Below, piece after piece: positions 1 to 8,234 of a stretch of 64,000 bases of DNA. The number at the start of each line of letters is the position of its first letter. Position 1 is the first letter of the stretch. Source of the stretch: JAUILH01 sp965230535. Its GTDB lineage: Bacteria; Bacteroidota; Bacteroidia; Flavobacteriales_D; JAUILH01. The notes under the pieces are model-generated. The model made no database searches, had not been told where the DNA came from, and worked only from the letters and a program-made list of their open reading frames with translations. The position numbers and the translations under genes are program-made. The stretch is taken from contig OZ246009.1 of the NCBI GenBank assembly GCA_965230535.1, positions 1,054,001 through 1,118,000 on the forward strand, written 5' to 3'.

Positions 1-1
1 A

Positions 2-442
2 ATTCATAATATTTTTTCTGGTGGAGCAAAAACAATTGAGTTTTTGAATTGTCTAAGAGCGTTGTCCAATGATTTAAATTTATCAATTATATGCGCTGGA
101 ACGGAAAAGGCTTTCAGAGTTACAACTTCTGATGATCAATCTGCCAACAGATTTTTGACCGTTGAACTTGGAAGATGGCGGTTTGATGAAGATTATCTCA
201 GGTTATTGACTAGCATTGAATCCCTATTGCCGTTACCTGAACCTTCAAAACTCATAGAACGAGAGATTGCTATGGAAATTCTAAGGCAATCTGAAGGACT
301 AATTGGAGAAGTTATAACGTTGCTTCGAAGGTCTTTTGAATTTTGTCTTGACAATGATTTAAACTCAATAAGTCTTGATGTTATAAAGAATACTGAATGG
401 ATACGTCCTTCAATGAGAAGAAATCAAAAAATCTTGATTTGA
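2..442 (+). CDS. tniB: TniB/TnsC-family AAA+ ATPase of the transposon, 3' part only
   Basis: This is the C-terminal ~146 codons of a TniB-type ATPase; the reading frame is open from base 2 and the Walker motifs lie left of the window. The visible part has the Walker-B-following stretch (IHNIFSGG), the sensor segment CAGTEKAF, and the RF..ELGRW motif, all typical of TniB. In this class TniB is the ATP-dependent regulator that carries the target complex to the TniA transposase. Its 3' end overlaps tniQ by 46 bp, so the two are translationally coupled. The family call is firm; completeness cannot be judged. Confidence 0.88.
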   Translation: MHNIFSGGAKTIEFLNCLRALSNDLNLSIICAGTEKAFRVTTSDDQSANRFLTVELGRWRFDEDYLRLLTSIESLLPLPEPSKLIEREIAMEILRQSEGLIGEVITLLRRSFEFCLDNDLNSISLDVIKNTEWIRPSMRRNQKILI

Positions 443-1422
443 TACCGTTGTTCGTATGGCCAAAAGACGATGAATTATTGTCAAGTTGGATTGTTAGGCT
501 CGCCATTGAACATCGGTTAACTCCCCTGGCATTTACTAGAAGTATTTTCTCAAGTGACAACATTTGGAATCGTGATGTTGATTATGGATTGCATCCTCAA
601 AACGAGAAAATATTAAAGAAAATAACGCCCATTAAATCCATAGATCATTTGACTTTTTCAAGGTATTCAGGTGTCTTATTTGATGGTAAGGGAGTACCGT
701 CATTTTCACCGTTTATAATGCAGCTAGGAGTCTATCATAGAAAAAGGTTTCGGCACTCTACATTATACTGCCCTTCTTGTCTCAAAAATGATAAAATACC
801 ATACTATAGAATAGAATGGCGATTGGCAACCTCTATTTGTTGTATTAAATGTGGCTGCTTTCTGGAAGACAGATGCCCTACATGTCAATTTCCAATTGCC
901 CCTCACAGGGTGAAAATTGGCAGAATAGAACCTCATGAAGTTGATCACACAGAATGTTGGCAGTGCGGTACAAACTTATCTTCTGCAGCCATTAAAAAGT
1001 CTGATACACGATCAATTGAGATTCAGAAATATATGTTTAGTCTAATGAATGGTGGAACTAAGACGGCTTTTCCATTGCCTCTTCAATTTTTCCAGGGACT
1101 TAGAGCTATACTTTCAATTTTACTTCGTAGATCCGAAAGAAATAGAAAGTTTACTTATAATTTATGTAATGAATTAGGATTGAATGAGCCAAGTGTTGCT
1201 GTGCAACGCCCATTTGAGTCTCAAAACTTTGTAACCAGAAGAGTACTTTTACATGTTGCTTTTTATCTTTTAGAAGACTGGCCCTATAGGTTTATCAGAA
1301 AAGCATTAGAGAATAGGATGTATAGCTCATTTCTAAAAAAAGATTTGAATTTTTTACCATATTGGTATGAGAGAGAAATAAATTGGTATCTATTCAATGA
1401 TGGCACTAAAAGTTTAGTCTGA
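397..1422 (+). CDS. tniQ: TniQ-family target-selection protein
   Basis: This 341-aa protein has the TniQ layout: an N-terminal segment with DELLSSWIVRLA, then a zinc-ribbon region near residues 124-165 with CPSC, CCIKC and CPTC pairs and the hallmark YYRIEWRL stretch, and another CxxC pair (CWQC) near residue 188. TniQ/TnsD proteins recognise the attachment site and recruit the TniB/TnsC ATPase. As the only TniQ visible it is the likely comM-recognising factor here. It is shorter than TnsD (about 500 aa) and closer to simple TniQ proteins. It overlaps tniB at its start and the convergent gene at its end by 17 bp. Confidence 0.88.
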   Translation: MDTSFNEKKSKNLDLIPLFVWPKDDELLSSWIVRLAIEHRLTPLAFTRSIFSSDNIWNRDVDYGLHPQNEKILKKITPIKSIDHLTFSRYSGVLFDGKGVPSFSPFIMQLGVYHRKRFRHSTLYCPSCLKNDKIPYYRIEWRLATSICCIKCGCFLEDRCPTCQFPIAPHRVKIGRIEPHEVDHTECWQCGTNLSSAAIKKSDTRSIEIQKYMFSLMNGGTKTAFPLPLQFFQGLRAILSILLRRSERNRKFTYNLCNELGLNEPSVAVQRPFESQNFVTRRVLLHVAFYLLEDWPYRFIRKALENRMYSSFLKKDLNFLPYWYEREINWYLFNDGTKSLV

Positions 1423-3301
1423 CTTTTAGTGAATCTTTAATTTTGTTATAGTACATCTCAGTAGTAACATTTTTTGAATTAAATCTTCGGGCAAGCAGCT
1501 GTACTTCTGACATCATCGAAAATTTAAGTTCATGGTTAAAAAGATAGGAGAGATCAGAATCCCTCCAGCAGCGATGTTTGTCTGATATTATGTCTTTCAC
1601 ATAGTCAGGTCTTGAAAGGAATGTCCAGATCAAATCATCATTTGATGATTCATTACGAGTTCGTATAAAGACACCCCTTCTTTTTTGATGTTCTGATGGT
1701 ACAATATACTCTAGTAGATATCCAAAAGTACTTTCGTCATTTTCTGCGTAATAATTAATTTTTAAACAACAGACAAAATCATTACCAACATGAACCACCG
1801 GAATGAAACGGTCTCCTTCCCCGTCTTCAACTTTTATTTTGCCGTTGAAATTACTAATCCATTCATATTCTATATGGTCATTTTTGTCATCTTCTATGGC
1901 CATTTTTATTTCATTAAATAAATTTTCAATGGACAAGGGTATCTTTGTATCATTATTGGTGTTTTCATTCCCCTCTTGGGTATGTTCTATTGGTTTTGTG
2001 TGTTTTGGATCATTTCCTGAGTTATTTGTAGATGCATTATTTGCCTCCTCTAAATTAGTTGTTGGTTTATCATCTTCAGGATGATCATTGTATCTAATAT
2101 TGTCTTTTTTGAAGTTAGCTTGATTTTGATCAATGTCAGGGCTTAGATCAACTTTCTTCTCTTCAGGTTTTCCAATTCCTCCTCGGTCACCATCATTATC
2201 TAGGTCATTACCGAGATAGATATTTCTTTGGTGAGAAGGGTCGTAATTCTGATCATCATCGTCTTTATCTTGTTTCTTAGTTTTACCATCTAAATGTCTT
2301 TGAATCTCATCAAATTCGAATTCATGTTTGCACTCAGTAATTCTAACGATTACAAGAATTTTTGTCGCCTTTGATTCATAGTTTTTATCTCCAATCTTAA
2401 CTGGTAGTTTTGGATATCGGTTTAAATAAACGCCAACTGCGTTAAGCTCAGTACTGTCATGTAGAGGCAAAATTCCGGGGATAATAATGCCTTGATCTGG
2501 CTTCTCTCTTAAGGAGTTATTCATGTCTGTTTTAGGAGTGTTTAGGCTTTCTAGAAACCGCTCGTCAACAAGGGCCCTAGCCATATTTTTTGTGAAGTAT
2601 TTTGATTCCTCATATCCTTTTTTCTTACATTCTATGTGTAAAATTCTTTTCCCCTCGTTATGCTCTATTCTAGTTTTTTTTCTGTTATAATAGTCTCCTA
2701 TGTTTTGAGTCGGGTATAAACTTATTCTGGCCAGAGGAGTGCTTCTTCCTGACCAGTAAAATCTATGTATTTCTGATCGATTAATGAATACGTATTTTAT
2801 ATCTCTTAGGTCTAACCTTATTCCTACGGAATCTAACTTTATGTCTTGTGCTTCAAAACCATACCACTCATCTGAGTTTTGTAGATCAGTCGTATAGTAT
2901 TGCCCATTCTTTTCCCCTTCTTTAACATAATAGCCTGCAAGATTCTTCTGGATATTAGGATCCATTAATGGTGGTAACTTCTTGAAGTTTATGCTGTATG
3001 TATGAAAGTAATCAATGCATTCAAACAACACAAAGTAGTTATGCCATAAATCTCCCATACGGTATATAGGCATATCCCCGATGTTGACATAATCGTAATG
3101 AGATTTAATGCGATGTTCTCTTTTAGTGAGCTTGTTTCTTATTTCTTTATTGTCAATCCATTTGCGAGGCTCTAGTTTTAAAAGGTCATCGGACAATTCC
3201 CTTGATAAGACTTTCCATTCAATTTGGATTTTTATGCTGCGTTTGCGTTTAACAATCTTCGAATTGTAAAATAGCAAAACGTGCTCTTCAGAGATAGTCA
3301 T
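1406..3301 (-). CDS. Large accessory protein, probable divergent TnsE-like transposition protein
   Basis: The 631-aa product has a structured N-terminal half, an acidic Asp/Asn/Lys-rich low-complexity linker (about residues 345-460) and a structured C-terminal domain. This matches the layout of Tn7 TnsE, which directs transposition to replicating or conjugating DNA. Family-like patterns seen by eye include a YVFINRSEIHRFYWSGRST segment and a later RILHIECKKKGY segment in the order expected for TnsE, but similarity is weak. It lies next to tniQ, where tnsE often sits, but is convergent instead of co-directional. An XRE gene lies 28 bp upstream on the same strand and is probably co-transcribed. 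It could instead be an unrelated cargo protein, for example a defence factor. Confidence 0.5.
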   Translation of the reverse strand: MTISEEHVLLFYNSKIVKRKRSIKIQIEWKVLSRELSDDLLKLEPRKWIDNKEIRNKLTKREHRIKSHYDYVNIGDMPIYRMGDLWHNYFVLFECIDYFHTYSINFKKLPPLMDPNIQKNLAGYYVKEGEKNGQYYTTDLQNSDEWYGFEAQDIKLDSVGIRLDLRDIKYVFINRSEIHRFYWSGRSTPLARISLYPTQNIGDYYNRKKTRIEHNEGKRILHIECKKKGYEESKYFTKNMARALVDERFLESLNTPKTDMNNSLREKPDQGIIIPGILPLHDSTELNAVGVYLNRYPKLPVKIGDKNYESKATKILVIVRITECKHEFEFDEIQRHLDGKTKKQDKDDDDQNYDPSHQRNIYLGNDLDNDGDRGGIGKPEEKKVDLSPDIDQNQANFKKDNIRYNDHPEDDKPTTNLEEANNASTNNSGNDPKHTKPIEHTQEGNENTNNDTKIPLSIENLFNEIKMAIEDDKNDHIEYEWISNFNGKIKVEDGEGDRFIPVVHVGNDFVCCLKINYYAENDESTFGYLLEYIVPSEHQKRRGVFIRTRNESSNDDLIWTFLSRPDYVKDIISDKHRCWRDSDLSYLFNHELKFSMMSEVQLLARRFNSKNVTTEMYYNKIKDSLKVRLNF

Positions 3302-3329
3302 GTTAAATTATTAATAGAATTTGATGGTG

Positions 3330-3578
3330 CTAATCTTTGGGTGAAGCATCCTGTATACCTGATTTTTCCGGTAAAATATCTTTTATCTCTACCTGCAGTA
3401 CTTCGCAAATCTTGTAAAGGGTTTTAATTGTCGGATTTGTCTTTCCTTTCTCTATTCTTCTTAACGCAGAGTCCTCACTCCCCATGAAGTTGGCAAGTTC
3501 AACCTGAGTCATACCCCTTACTTTCCTTAATCTTACGATATTTTTGCCGATCTCTTCTATGTAGGAATCTACGTCCAT
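3330..3578 (-). CDS. XRE-family HTH transcriptional regulator
   Basis: A small Cro/C1-type helix-turn-helix protein of 82 aa with the core MTQVELANFMGSEDSALRRI and the usual GKTNPTIKTLYKICEVL recognition and scaffold segment. I chose the internal ATG (MDVDSYIEEIG) because the longer in-frame ATG at 3620 falls inside the perfect 28-bp palindrome at 3608-3635, which is more likely an operator; 96 aa is the alternative length. It precedes the TnsE-like gene by 28 bp on the same strand. I infer that it autoregulates this two-gene unit and the divergent Pmp3 gene. Confidence 0.85.
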   Translation of the reverse strand: MDVDSYIEEIGKNIVRLRKVRGMTQVELANFMGSEDSALRRIEKGKTNPTIKTLYKICEVLQVEIKDILPEKSGIQDASPKD

Positions 3579-3607
3579 TTGACGTAATCTACATTGAATG
3601 CTTATTT

Positions 3608-3635
3608 CAATACCGAACATATATGTTCGGTATTG
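3608..3635. promoter_or_regulatory. Perfect 28-bp palindromic operator between divergent genes
   Basis: Each half-site reads CAATACCGAACATA, and the two halves form an uninterrupted perfect palindrome. It lies just downstream of the minus-strand promoter candidate for the XRE gene and upstream of, or over, the -33 region of the plus-strand promoter for the Pmp3 gene. Such a site is the expected binding target of a dimeric XRE repressor. The role is inferred; the symmetry is read directly. Confidence 0.75.
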
Positions 3636-3637
3636 TT

Positions 3638-3645
3638 TATATTTG
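3638..3645 (+). promoter_or_regulatory. -7 promoter element for the Pmp3/YqaE gene
   Basis: TATATTTG matches the Bacteroidota -7 consensus TAnnTTTG and lies 15 bp before the ATG at 3660. Its -33 region would fall within the 28-bp palindrome, which would allow repression. Confidence 0.5.
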
Positions 3646-3646
3646 A

Positions 3647-3654
3647 CAAAATTA
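3647..3654 (-). promoter_or_regulatory. -7 promoter element for the XRE/TnsE-like operon
   Basis: On the minus strand this reads TAATTTTG, matching TAnnTTTG. The transcript start would fall near 3640, so the palindrome would sit at the start of the transcript, a classic roadblock position for autorepression. Confidence 0.45.
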
Positions 3655-3659
3655 AAGCT

Positions 3660-3878
3660 ATGAGATATTTATTATGCATCGTTTTTCCACCACTCGCAGT
3701 ACTACTGGTTGGTAAGCCAATAACCGCCTTGTTAAACTTTTTATTGACACTATTATTCGTTTTTCCTGGAATAATTCATGCATTTATGGTTGTGAATAAA
3801 TACTACACTGACAAAAGACACAAATCAATGATTCAGGCATTGAATAGAAGTCATCATACTGAAAACAAGAATGAATGA
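3660..3878 (+). CDS. Pmp3/YqaE-family small membrane protein
   Basis: A 72-aa protein with two hydrophobic segments: CIVFPPLAVLLVGKP at the start, then LLNFLLTLLFVFPGIIHA. The PPLAV and PGIIHA motifs are those of the Pmp3/YqaE family of tiny inner-membrane proteins linked to membrane potential and stress. The ATG at 3660 fits the family start; an upstream in-frame ATG at 3594 lies before the promoter and is unlikely. It is divergent from the XRE gene and probably shares its operator. Its role as transposon cargo is unclear. Confidence 0.8.
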   Translation: MRYLLCIVFPPLAVLLVGKPITALLNFLLTLLFVFPGIIHAFMVVNKYYTDKRHKSMIQALNRSHHTENKNE

Positions 3879-4051
3879 TAGTAGATGATGAGTTGAGTTA
3901 TATGTTCCTTAAGTCGAGATAGATAAATTGCTATAAATACACGTTTAATTAGTTCTTAATATTATAAATCTTGATATAGATACTTAAAGTAGTTTTCATA
4001 TTTTTATGTAAACAGTGAATCACGCAAGTTTATCTTTCTTACATCAAGCTT
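3879..4051. other. AT-rich intergenic region without recognised gene
   Basis: I see no ORF, RNA or convincing hairpin here. It must carry the promoter of the following PIN-like gene, but no clear TAnnTTTG element stands out. Confidence 0.4.
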
Positions 4052-6709
4052 ATGGAGTATTTTTTAATAGATAATTGTTGTTTAGATGAAATTATCAATG
4101 AAGACCAAATTTTGTTAGAAACCATTAAGGCACTTACCGAAAGAGAACAAGCTTTATTGTTACTACCTGAAAGGTTAAAATCTGAATGGGAAGAAAGTAA
4201 GGAAAAGCTGTTGGGAAAGAAGATTAAAAGGAGTTCTAAGAAAACTGATATTGGTAGATTTTCTAGTAACGAATCCGTCAAGGCACACAGAATAAAAAAA
4301 ATGGACTTTATATTGGAGAATTTCTCTGTAGAAATCAGTCCAAATGACAAGGATTTGAGAGCTATCTATGATCTTCAGAGTAAAGGAAAGGCCCCGTTTC
4401 ACGATAGGAATAATAAACCAGAAAAGGTTAAGAACAAAAAAGACCATTCTAACGACGCATATATAATTTACACTTCGTTAAATTGGTGTAAAAGAGAGGG
4501 AATTAGTACTCTGATATTCTGCAGTAATAACTATACCGAATATAGTCAAAATACTTCCAAAAAGCATGTTCTTCATCCAGATTATTCAAGTTTTCACCGA
4601 GACATTAACATTGATTATTTCAGAACGGTTAGATCTTGTCTTCATAGTAGATTTGGAGATGTTATTAAATCAGTAATCCAAGAAAAGGACGATACTGCTG
4701 CTAGTTTAAAGTTTCCTCTAGTTGAATCTCCAAGATCAATTAATGAAATGCGAGATGCAATAAACGAGTACTTCAAACATTACGATTACCTGCCAGGACG
4801 GATAATTGCAGGATCAATTCCATTTATGAGATCGAATAGTTCGAATACATATTATGAAGGAAGATCTAGGACAATAGGAACCACCAATAAACTGTTATAT
4901 GACTGTGTTAAGAAATGCGCGGAGAATCAATCGAAAAGCGAAAAAAATAGAACTCTTATTTATAATCTTAGCAAGTGCTTGATCAATTGGGTAAGATTGG
5001 ACTCTAAATCCAATGAGTTTGTTAAGGTTGATCCGCTGCATGATGAAAGCTGTAGATGCATTCGTTGTTCATATTGGAGGTTGGATTTAAAGACTATGAA
5101 ACGGGCTATGACTAACCCACGTAAATTTGAAGATATACAAAAAGCTTCTTACGTTTCTTTCGAACTTAGGATGTATGATAAAGCTAAAAAGTATACTAGT
5201 CGAATTATTAATTCAAGGCAGAAAAAGACTGAGGTCAAGGTGTTTTTGGCAATGTCCAATATCCAGAAAATCCCATGGAATCGAAATGATTTTGAGCTCA
5301 AAAAAAACATGAATGTTGAGTCTTGCTGGGTAGAAATTAGGAAAATGGGATGTACACCTATTGTCGATAATGTGTTTAGAAACTTGTTTCAATTGAGTGC
5401 TTTGGATGATTGTTTGAGAAGTTCAAAGGACATTGACCGGTATATTAATAGTAAAAAGAAAGGAGATACAGATTTTTTACTATCTAACCATTATTCATGG
5501 TTTTTACAATATGATCAATTTCTTCATCTCAACTATTTGTTCGTTGAAAGCAGTCCAGAATATAAATCTATTGTATACAGTTTTCTCTCCAAAGAACTTG
5601 ATTTATACTGCTATTGTAGTAAAGATGAAGAGAACCGTTTTGAATTGACAAATTACTTTTTTAGAAAAGCTTTATTTCATACCGATAATATGGAGTTAAG
5701 AGAACTCTTTGAATCAAGAAACATTAACTCGCTGAACATTAAGACTCAAATAGGAAAGAGTGGATTTGATATAATCTCTACCATTATGAATTTGCTGTCT
5801 ACTTTTGGGGTATACTCTGAAGAAGCCAACAATAACATGTTTCTCCAGACCAGACTTTCTAATTTAGTGTCTAATGCTCTTTCTATTGTCAGATACGGAA
5901 ACCTTAGTAAGAAGGAACTGTCTCAAGTTGTTAACCTTTCCGGTGATATTCTAAAGTTAGAAAAATCATACCTTTCCGATGTACCTCAAGTGCTGAGTTT
6001 TTTGATTGATGAAAAAGGAGGAGATATAGATATAAAGTCTTTAACCAAATTGACTAAGGCTTGTGTAGTTCATAAAACGATTCAAAGAAAAAGTAGACTA
6101 CTTGACTCTATCTCTAAAACATTTCGTCGTTCGAAAAAGACAATAGAGCTAAATAAAGAAGAGAGAGTTCTATTGATGCAAAACATGTTCTTTGAAGGAG
6201 CTTTATATACCAATTCTTACCTAGGTCTGGTAGGAATTCTTGAAGAAGGGGATTTCAAGTTACAGTGTCAGAATGAAATTCTAAATTACGTCGGTCGAAA
6301 TAAAGATATTTCATTATTGTTTAGAGCTTTGATTAATGAATCACTTGAATTAGATGTTATAACTATAGAAGTAGCAAATGAGATTATCCATGAGAAATTA
6401 AGAGCTTCTGAAATGACGACCAAAGATCATAAAGCAGTTGTTCTTTATGTTGAATTGATTCGAAGATATGAGTTTGAAGAGAATAATGTAATACCGGAGA
6501 TTCACAAGAGAAACAAATTTTACGAGTGGTTAGTTGCTCCAAATGATTTTGATTATAGATATTTTGATTTGGTATGGCTAAGTCATGTGATTAATCATAA
6601 AACTTTAAGGAATATCATGGCAAAGTGCGTCAAACTTGAAGAGTGGATTAATAAAAAAGCAGATAAAAATTCTGATTATTATTACTTGACTAGCTATCTC
6701 TATAATTGA
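4052..6709 (+). CDS. Large PIN-like domain protein of unknown function
   Basis: The 885-aa product opens with MEYFLIDNCCLDEII, the first acidic strand of a PIN-like nuclease fold. It continues with KDHSNDAYIIYTSLNW near residues 129-145 and LIFCSNNYTEYS shortly after, matching the order of acidic residues and the final strand in DUF4935-type PIN domains. PIN domains are Mg-dependent RNases. The remaining ~650 residues are mostly helical, with a CIRCSYWRLD segment near residue 335, and I recognise no known domain. It is a single gene in a transposon cargo zone and looks very AT-rich. A role in defence is plausible but not shown. Confidence 0.6.
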   Translation: MEYFLIDNCCLDEIINEDQILLETIKALTEREQALLLLPERLKSEWEESKEKLLGKKIKRSSKKTDIGRFSSNESVKAHRIKKMDFILENFSVEISPNDKDLRAIYDLQSKGKAPFHDRNNKPEKVKNKKDHSNDAYIIYTSLNWCKREGISTLIFCSNNYTEYSQNTSKKHVLHPDYSSFHRDINIDYFRTVRSCLHSRFGDVIKSVIQEKDDTAASLKFPLVESPRSINEMRDAINEYFKHYDYLPGRIIAGSIPFMRSNSSNTYYEGRSRTIGTTNKLLYDCVKKCAENQSKSEKNRTLIYNLSKCLINWVRLDSKSNEFVKVDPLHDESCRCIRCSYWRLDLKTMKRAMTNPRKFEDIQKASYVSFELRMYDKAKKYTSRIINSRQKKTEVKVFLAMSNIQKIPWNRNDFELKKNMNVESCWVEIRKMGCTPIVDNVFRNLFQLSALDDCLRSSKDIDRYINSKKKGDTDFLLSNHYSWFLQYDQFLHLNYLFVESSPEYKSIVYSFLSKELDLYCYCSKDEENRFELTNYFFRKALFHTDNMELRELFESRNINSLNIKTQIGKSGFDIISTIMNLLSTFGVYSEEANNNMFLQTRLSNLVSNALSIVRYGNLSKKELSQVVNLSGDILKLEKSYLSDVPQVLSFLIDEKGGDIDIKSLTKLTKACVVHKTIQRKSRLLDSISKTFRRSKKTIELNKEERVLLMQNMFFEGALYTNSYLGLVGILEEGDFKLQCQNEILNYVGRNKDISLLFRALINESLELDVITIEVANEIIHEKLRASEMTTKDHKAVVLYVELIRRYEFEENNVIPEIHKRNKFYEWLVAPNDFDYRYFDLVWLSHVINHKTLRNIMAKCVKLEEWINKKADKNSDYYYLTSYLYN

Positions 6710-6940
6710 CAATATGATTCAAATAAATAGGACTGTCTCATTAGCATTTTATAGCTATTCCGGTCAATATATATACTGAAGAATAGGAATGTAATGGTCA
6801 TTATTCAACTAACCTGCTCTTCAATTTTGTTTTGGACGACACGATTTCGAGAAAGAGCTGGCGCATCAAGAAAAATTAATAATTGTGAACAACTTTAAAA
6901 AAATACGAATTAAGTCTCAATTAGTTCATATTTGTATCCT
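6710..6940. other. Intergenic region after the PIN-like gene
   Basis: About 230 bp without a recognised gene; holds the likely promoter of the second XRE gene. No terminator-like hairpin stands out. Confidence 0.4.
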
Positions 6941-7171
6941 ATGAATAGAATGCACGAAGATCACCATTATCTAAGCAAATTATGTTTTAGAGTAAAAGCT
7001 TGTAGGAAATTGGCCGGACTTTCTCAAACAGCACTTGCAAAAAAGGCAGGGATAAGCAGAAATATGATTGTAGGAATTGAAAACGGTACCATGAATCCAA
7101 GTTACTTAACTTTGGTTGCTATTGCGGAGGCACTTGAGGTCTTGCTAAAGGAATTGATTCCAAAAAATTAA
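6941..7171 (+). CDS. XRE-family HTH transcriptional regulator
   Basis: A 76-aa Cro/C1-type HTH protein with LSQTALAKKAGISRNMIVGIENG and a C-terminal NPSYLTLVAIAEAL segment. The ATG at 6941 is preferred over an upstream TTG at 6932; a second ATG lies three codons further in. It follows the PIN-like gene by about 230 bp and is probably transcribed separately. The near match to TAnnTTTG just before the gene (CATATTTG at 6927-6934) could be its promoter. Confidence 0.82.
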   Translation: MNRMHEDHHYLSKLCFRVKACRKLAGLSQTALAKKAGISRNMIVGIENGTMNPSYLTLVAIAEALEVLLKELIPKN

Positions 7172-7321
7172 ACCTCGGGCATTGGAAATTCGCGGTTATG
7201 GTTTATTGAATTGCAAACATCTTCTTTTCTCTTTTCTTGTACCCATTTTAATAATATATGATAGGTCACTTTTTTCTAGATAATTGTAATCACATTTTTA
7301 TTGGTGGGTCGTTCGATATTC
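7172..7321. other. Intergenic region between convergent cargo genes
   Basis: About 150 bp between the XRE gene and the minus-strand membrane coiled-coil gene. T-rich; I see no clear gene or stem. Confidence 0.35.
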
Positions 7322-8158
7322 TCACTTCCTGTCATTAATATGCTTTTGCATTCTATCTGACAATTCCTCTAGTGTTAAGTTAGGGTTCTCGCCTAACTCA
7401 GCTAAATACTGGTTAAAAACATCATTCTGTATTGCCGAAAACTGAAGCCTCAGATAATCAGATAGTTCTTTCGATTTCATATATTCTAATAGTTCACTTT
7501 CACTTGGTTTTTCTTGATCTTCGGGAATGTTTCTCAGAATTATTTCCTTGAGTACCTCTTTAGTTTCATTATCCATATCTGCAAACCTTTTTTTCACGCT
7601 TTCAGATCGCTTGGAGACTATAGTGCCAATTTTCTTTTTAGAAGAAGGGTCTATTTGTTCTGCCAAATATTTCATGTCTTCTTCAATTTCGGTTATTAAG
7701 CTTTCTGTTGGATATTCGGCTCCCATTTTGATCATCTCTGGGGTTAGTTTTGAGTCTTGAAGAAAAGGGAGGATGAATTCTTGTTGCATAATTTTACTTT
7801 TTTGGCCAATCCCCTCCATTCTATAGAAACACACTGGGTCGTAGGCTTTAAGTCTATTTATGGATTCGTCCAATTCCTCAAAGCATGAATCTTTGAATTG
7901 CTTCTTTTTTAGTAATAAGTAGACCAAAAATTCTTTTGTTATTAAACCATCTTCTTCTTTTGAAAAAAAAAGTACTAATGATTGAATCAAAATCAGATGA
8001 TCCCAGACTAAAATTAGGTTTGATAGGACTGTATTGAGTTCTTTCTTTTTATCTAAATCTATTTCTTTTTTTCTACCACGAATAGTAAATAGATATGTCA
8101 GCCCTACTGTTATTATGGGAGCAATGACAATGGTCAGTATTATTTCAAAATAATCCAT
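7322..8158 (-). CDS. Membrane-anchored coiled-coil protein, unknown
   Basis: The 278-aa product has one N-terminal membrane segment (about residues 5-26, FEIILTIVIAPIITVGLTYLF) followed by a basic RGRKKE stretch, so the rest is probably cytoplasmic. The remainder is helical and highly charged. I recognise no conserved domain. It stands alone on the minus strand between an XRE gene and the surface-protein operon, within the transposon cargo. No function is proposed. Confidence 0.6.
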   Translation of the reverse strand: MDYFEIILTIVIAPIITVGLTYLFTIRGRKKEIDLDKKKELNTVLSNLILVWDHLILIQSLVLFFSKEEDGLITKEFLVYLLLKKKQFKDSCFEELDESINRLKAYDPVCFYRMEGIGQKSKIMQQEFILPFLQDSKLTPEMIKMGAEYPTESLITEIEEDMKYLAEQIDPSSKKKIGTIVSKRSESVKKRFADMDNETKEVLKEIILRNIPEDQEKPSESELLEYMKSKELSDYLRLQFSAIQNDVFNQYLAELGENPNLTLEELSDRMQKHINDRK

Positions 8159-8234
8159 TTGATGAGTTCTAATGGTTTTGTTTATGAGTTAAATAGATTG
8201 CAGGTAGGGAAGCCTTTCCTCTTATGATCAAACA

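Noticed and set aside
1803..2084. Plus-strand ORF inside the TnsE-like gene
   Set aside because: It is the antisense shadow of the acidic low-complexity linker; no start context or homology.
3879..4051. Left end of a smaller mobile element before the PIN-like gene
   Set aside because: A TGTAAACAGTG-like stretch is present, but no repeats like those at 12567-12601 and no matching second end were seen.
8195..8225. Terminator-like hairpin GGAAGCCTTTCC upstream of the 278-aa gene
   Set aside because: The stem is imperfect, has no loop and no T-run on either strand.
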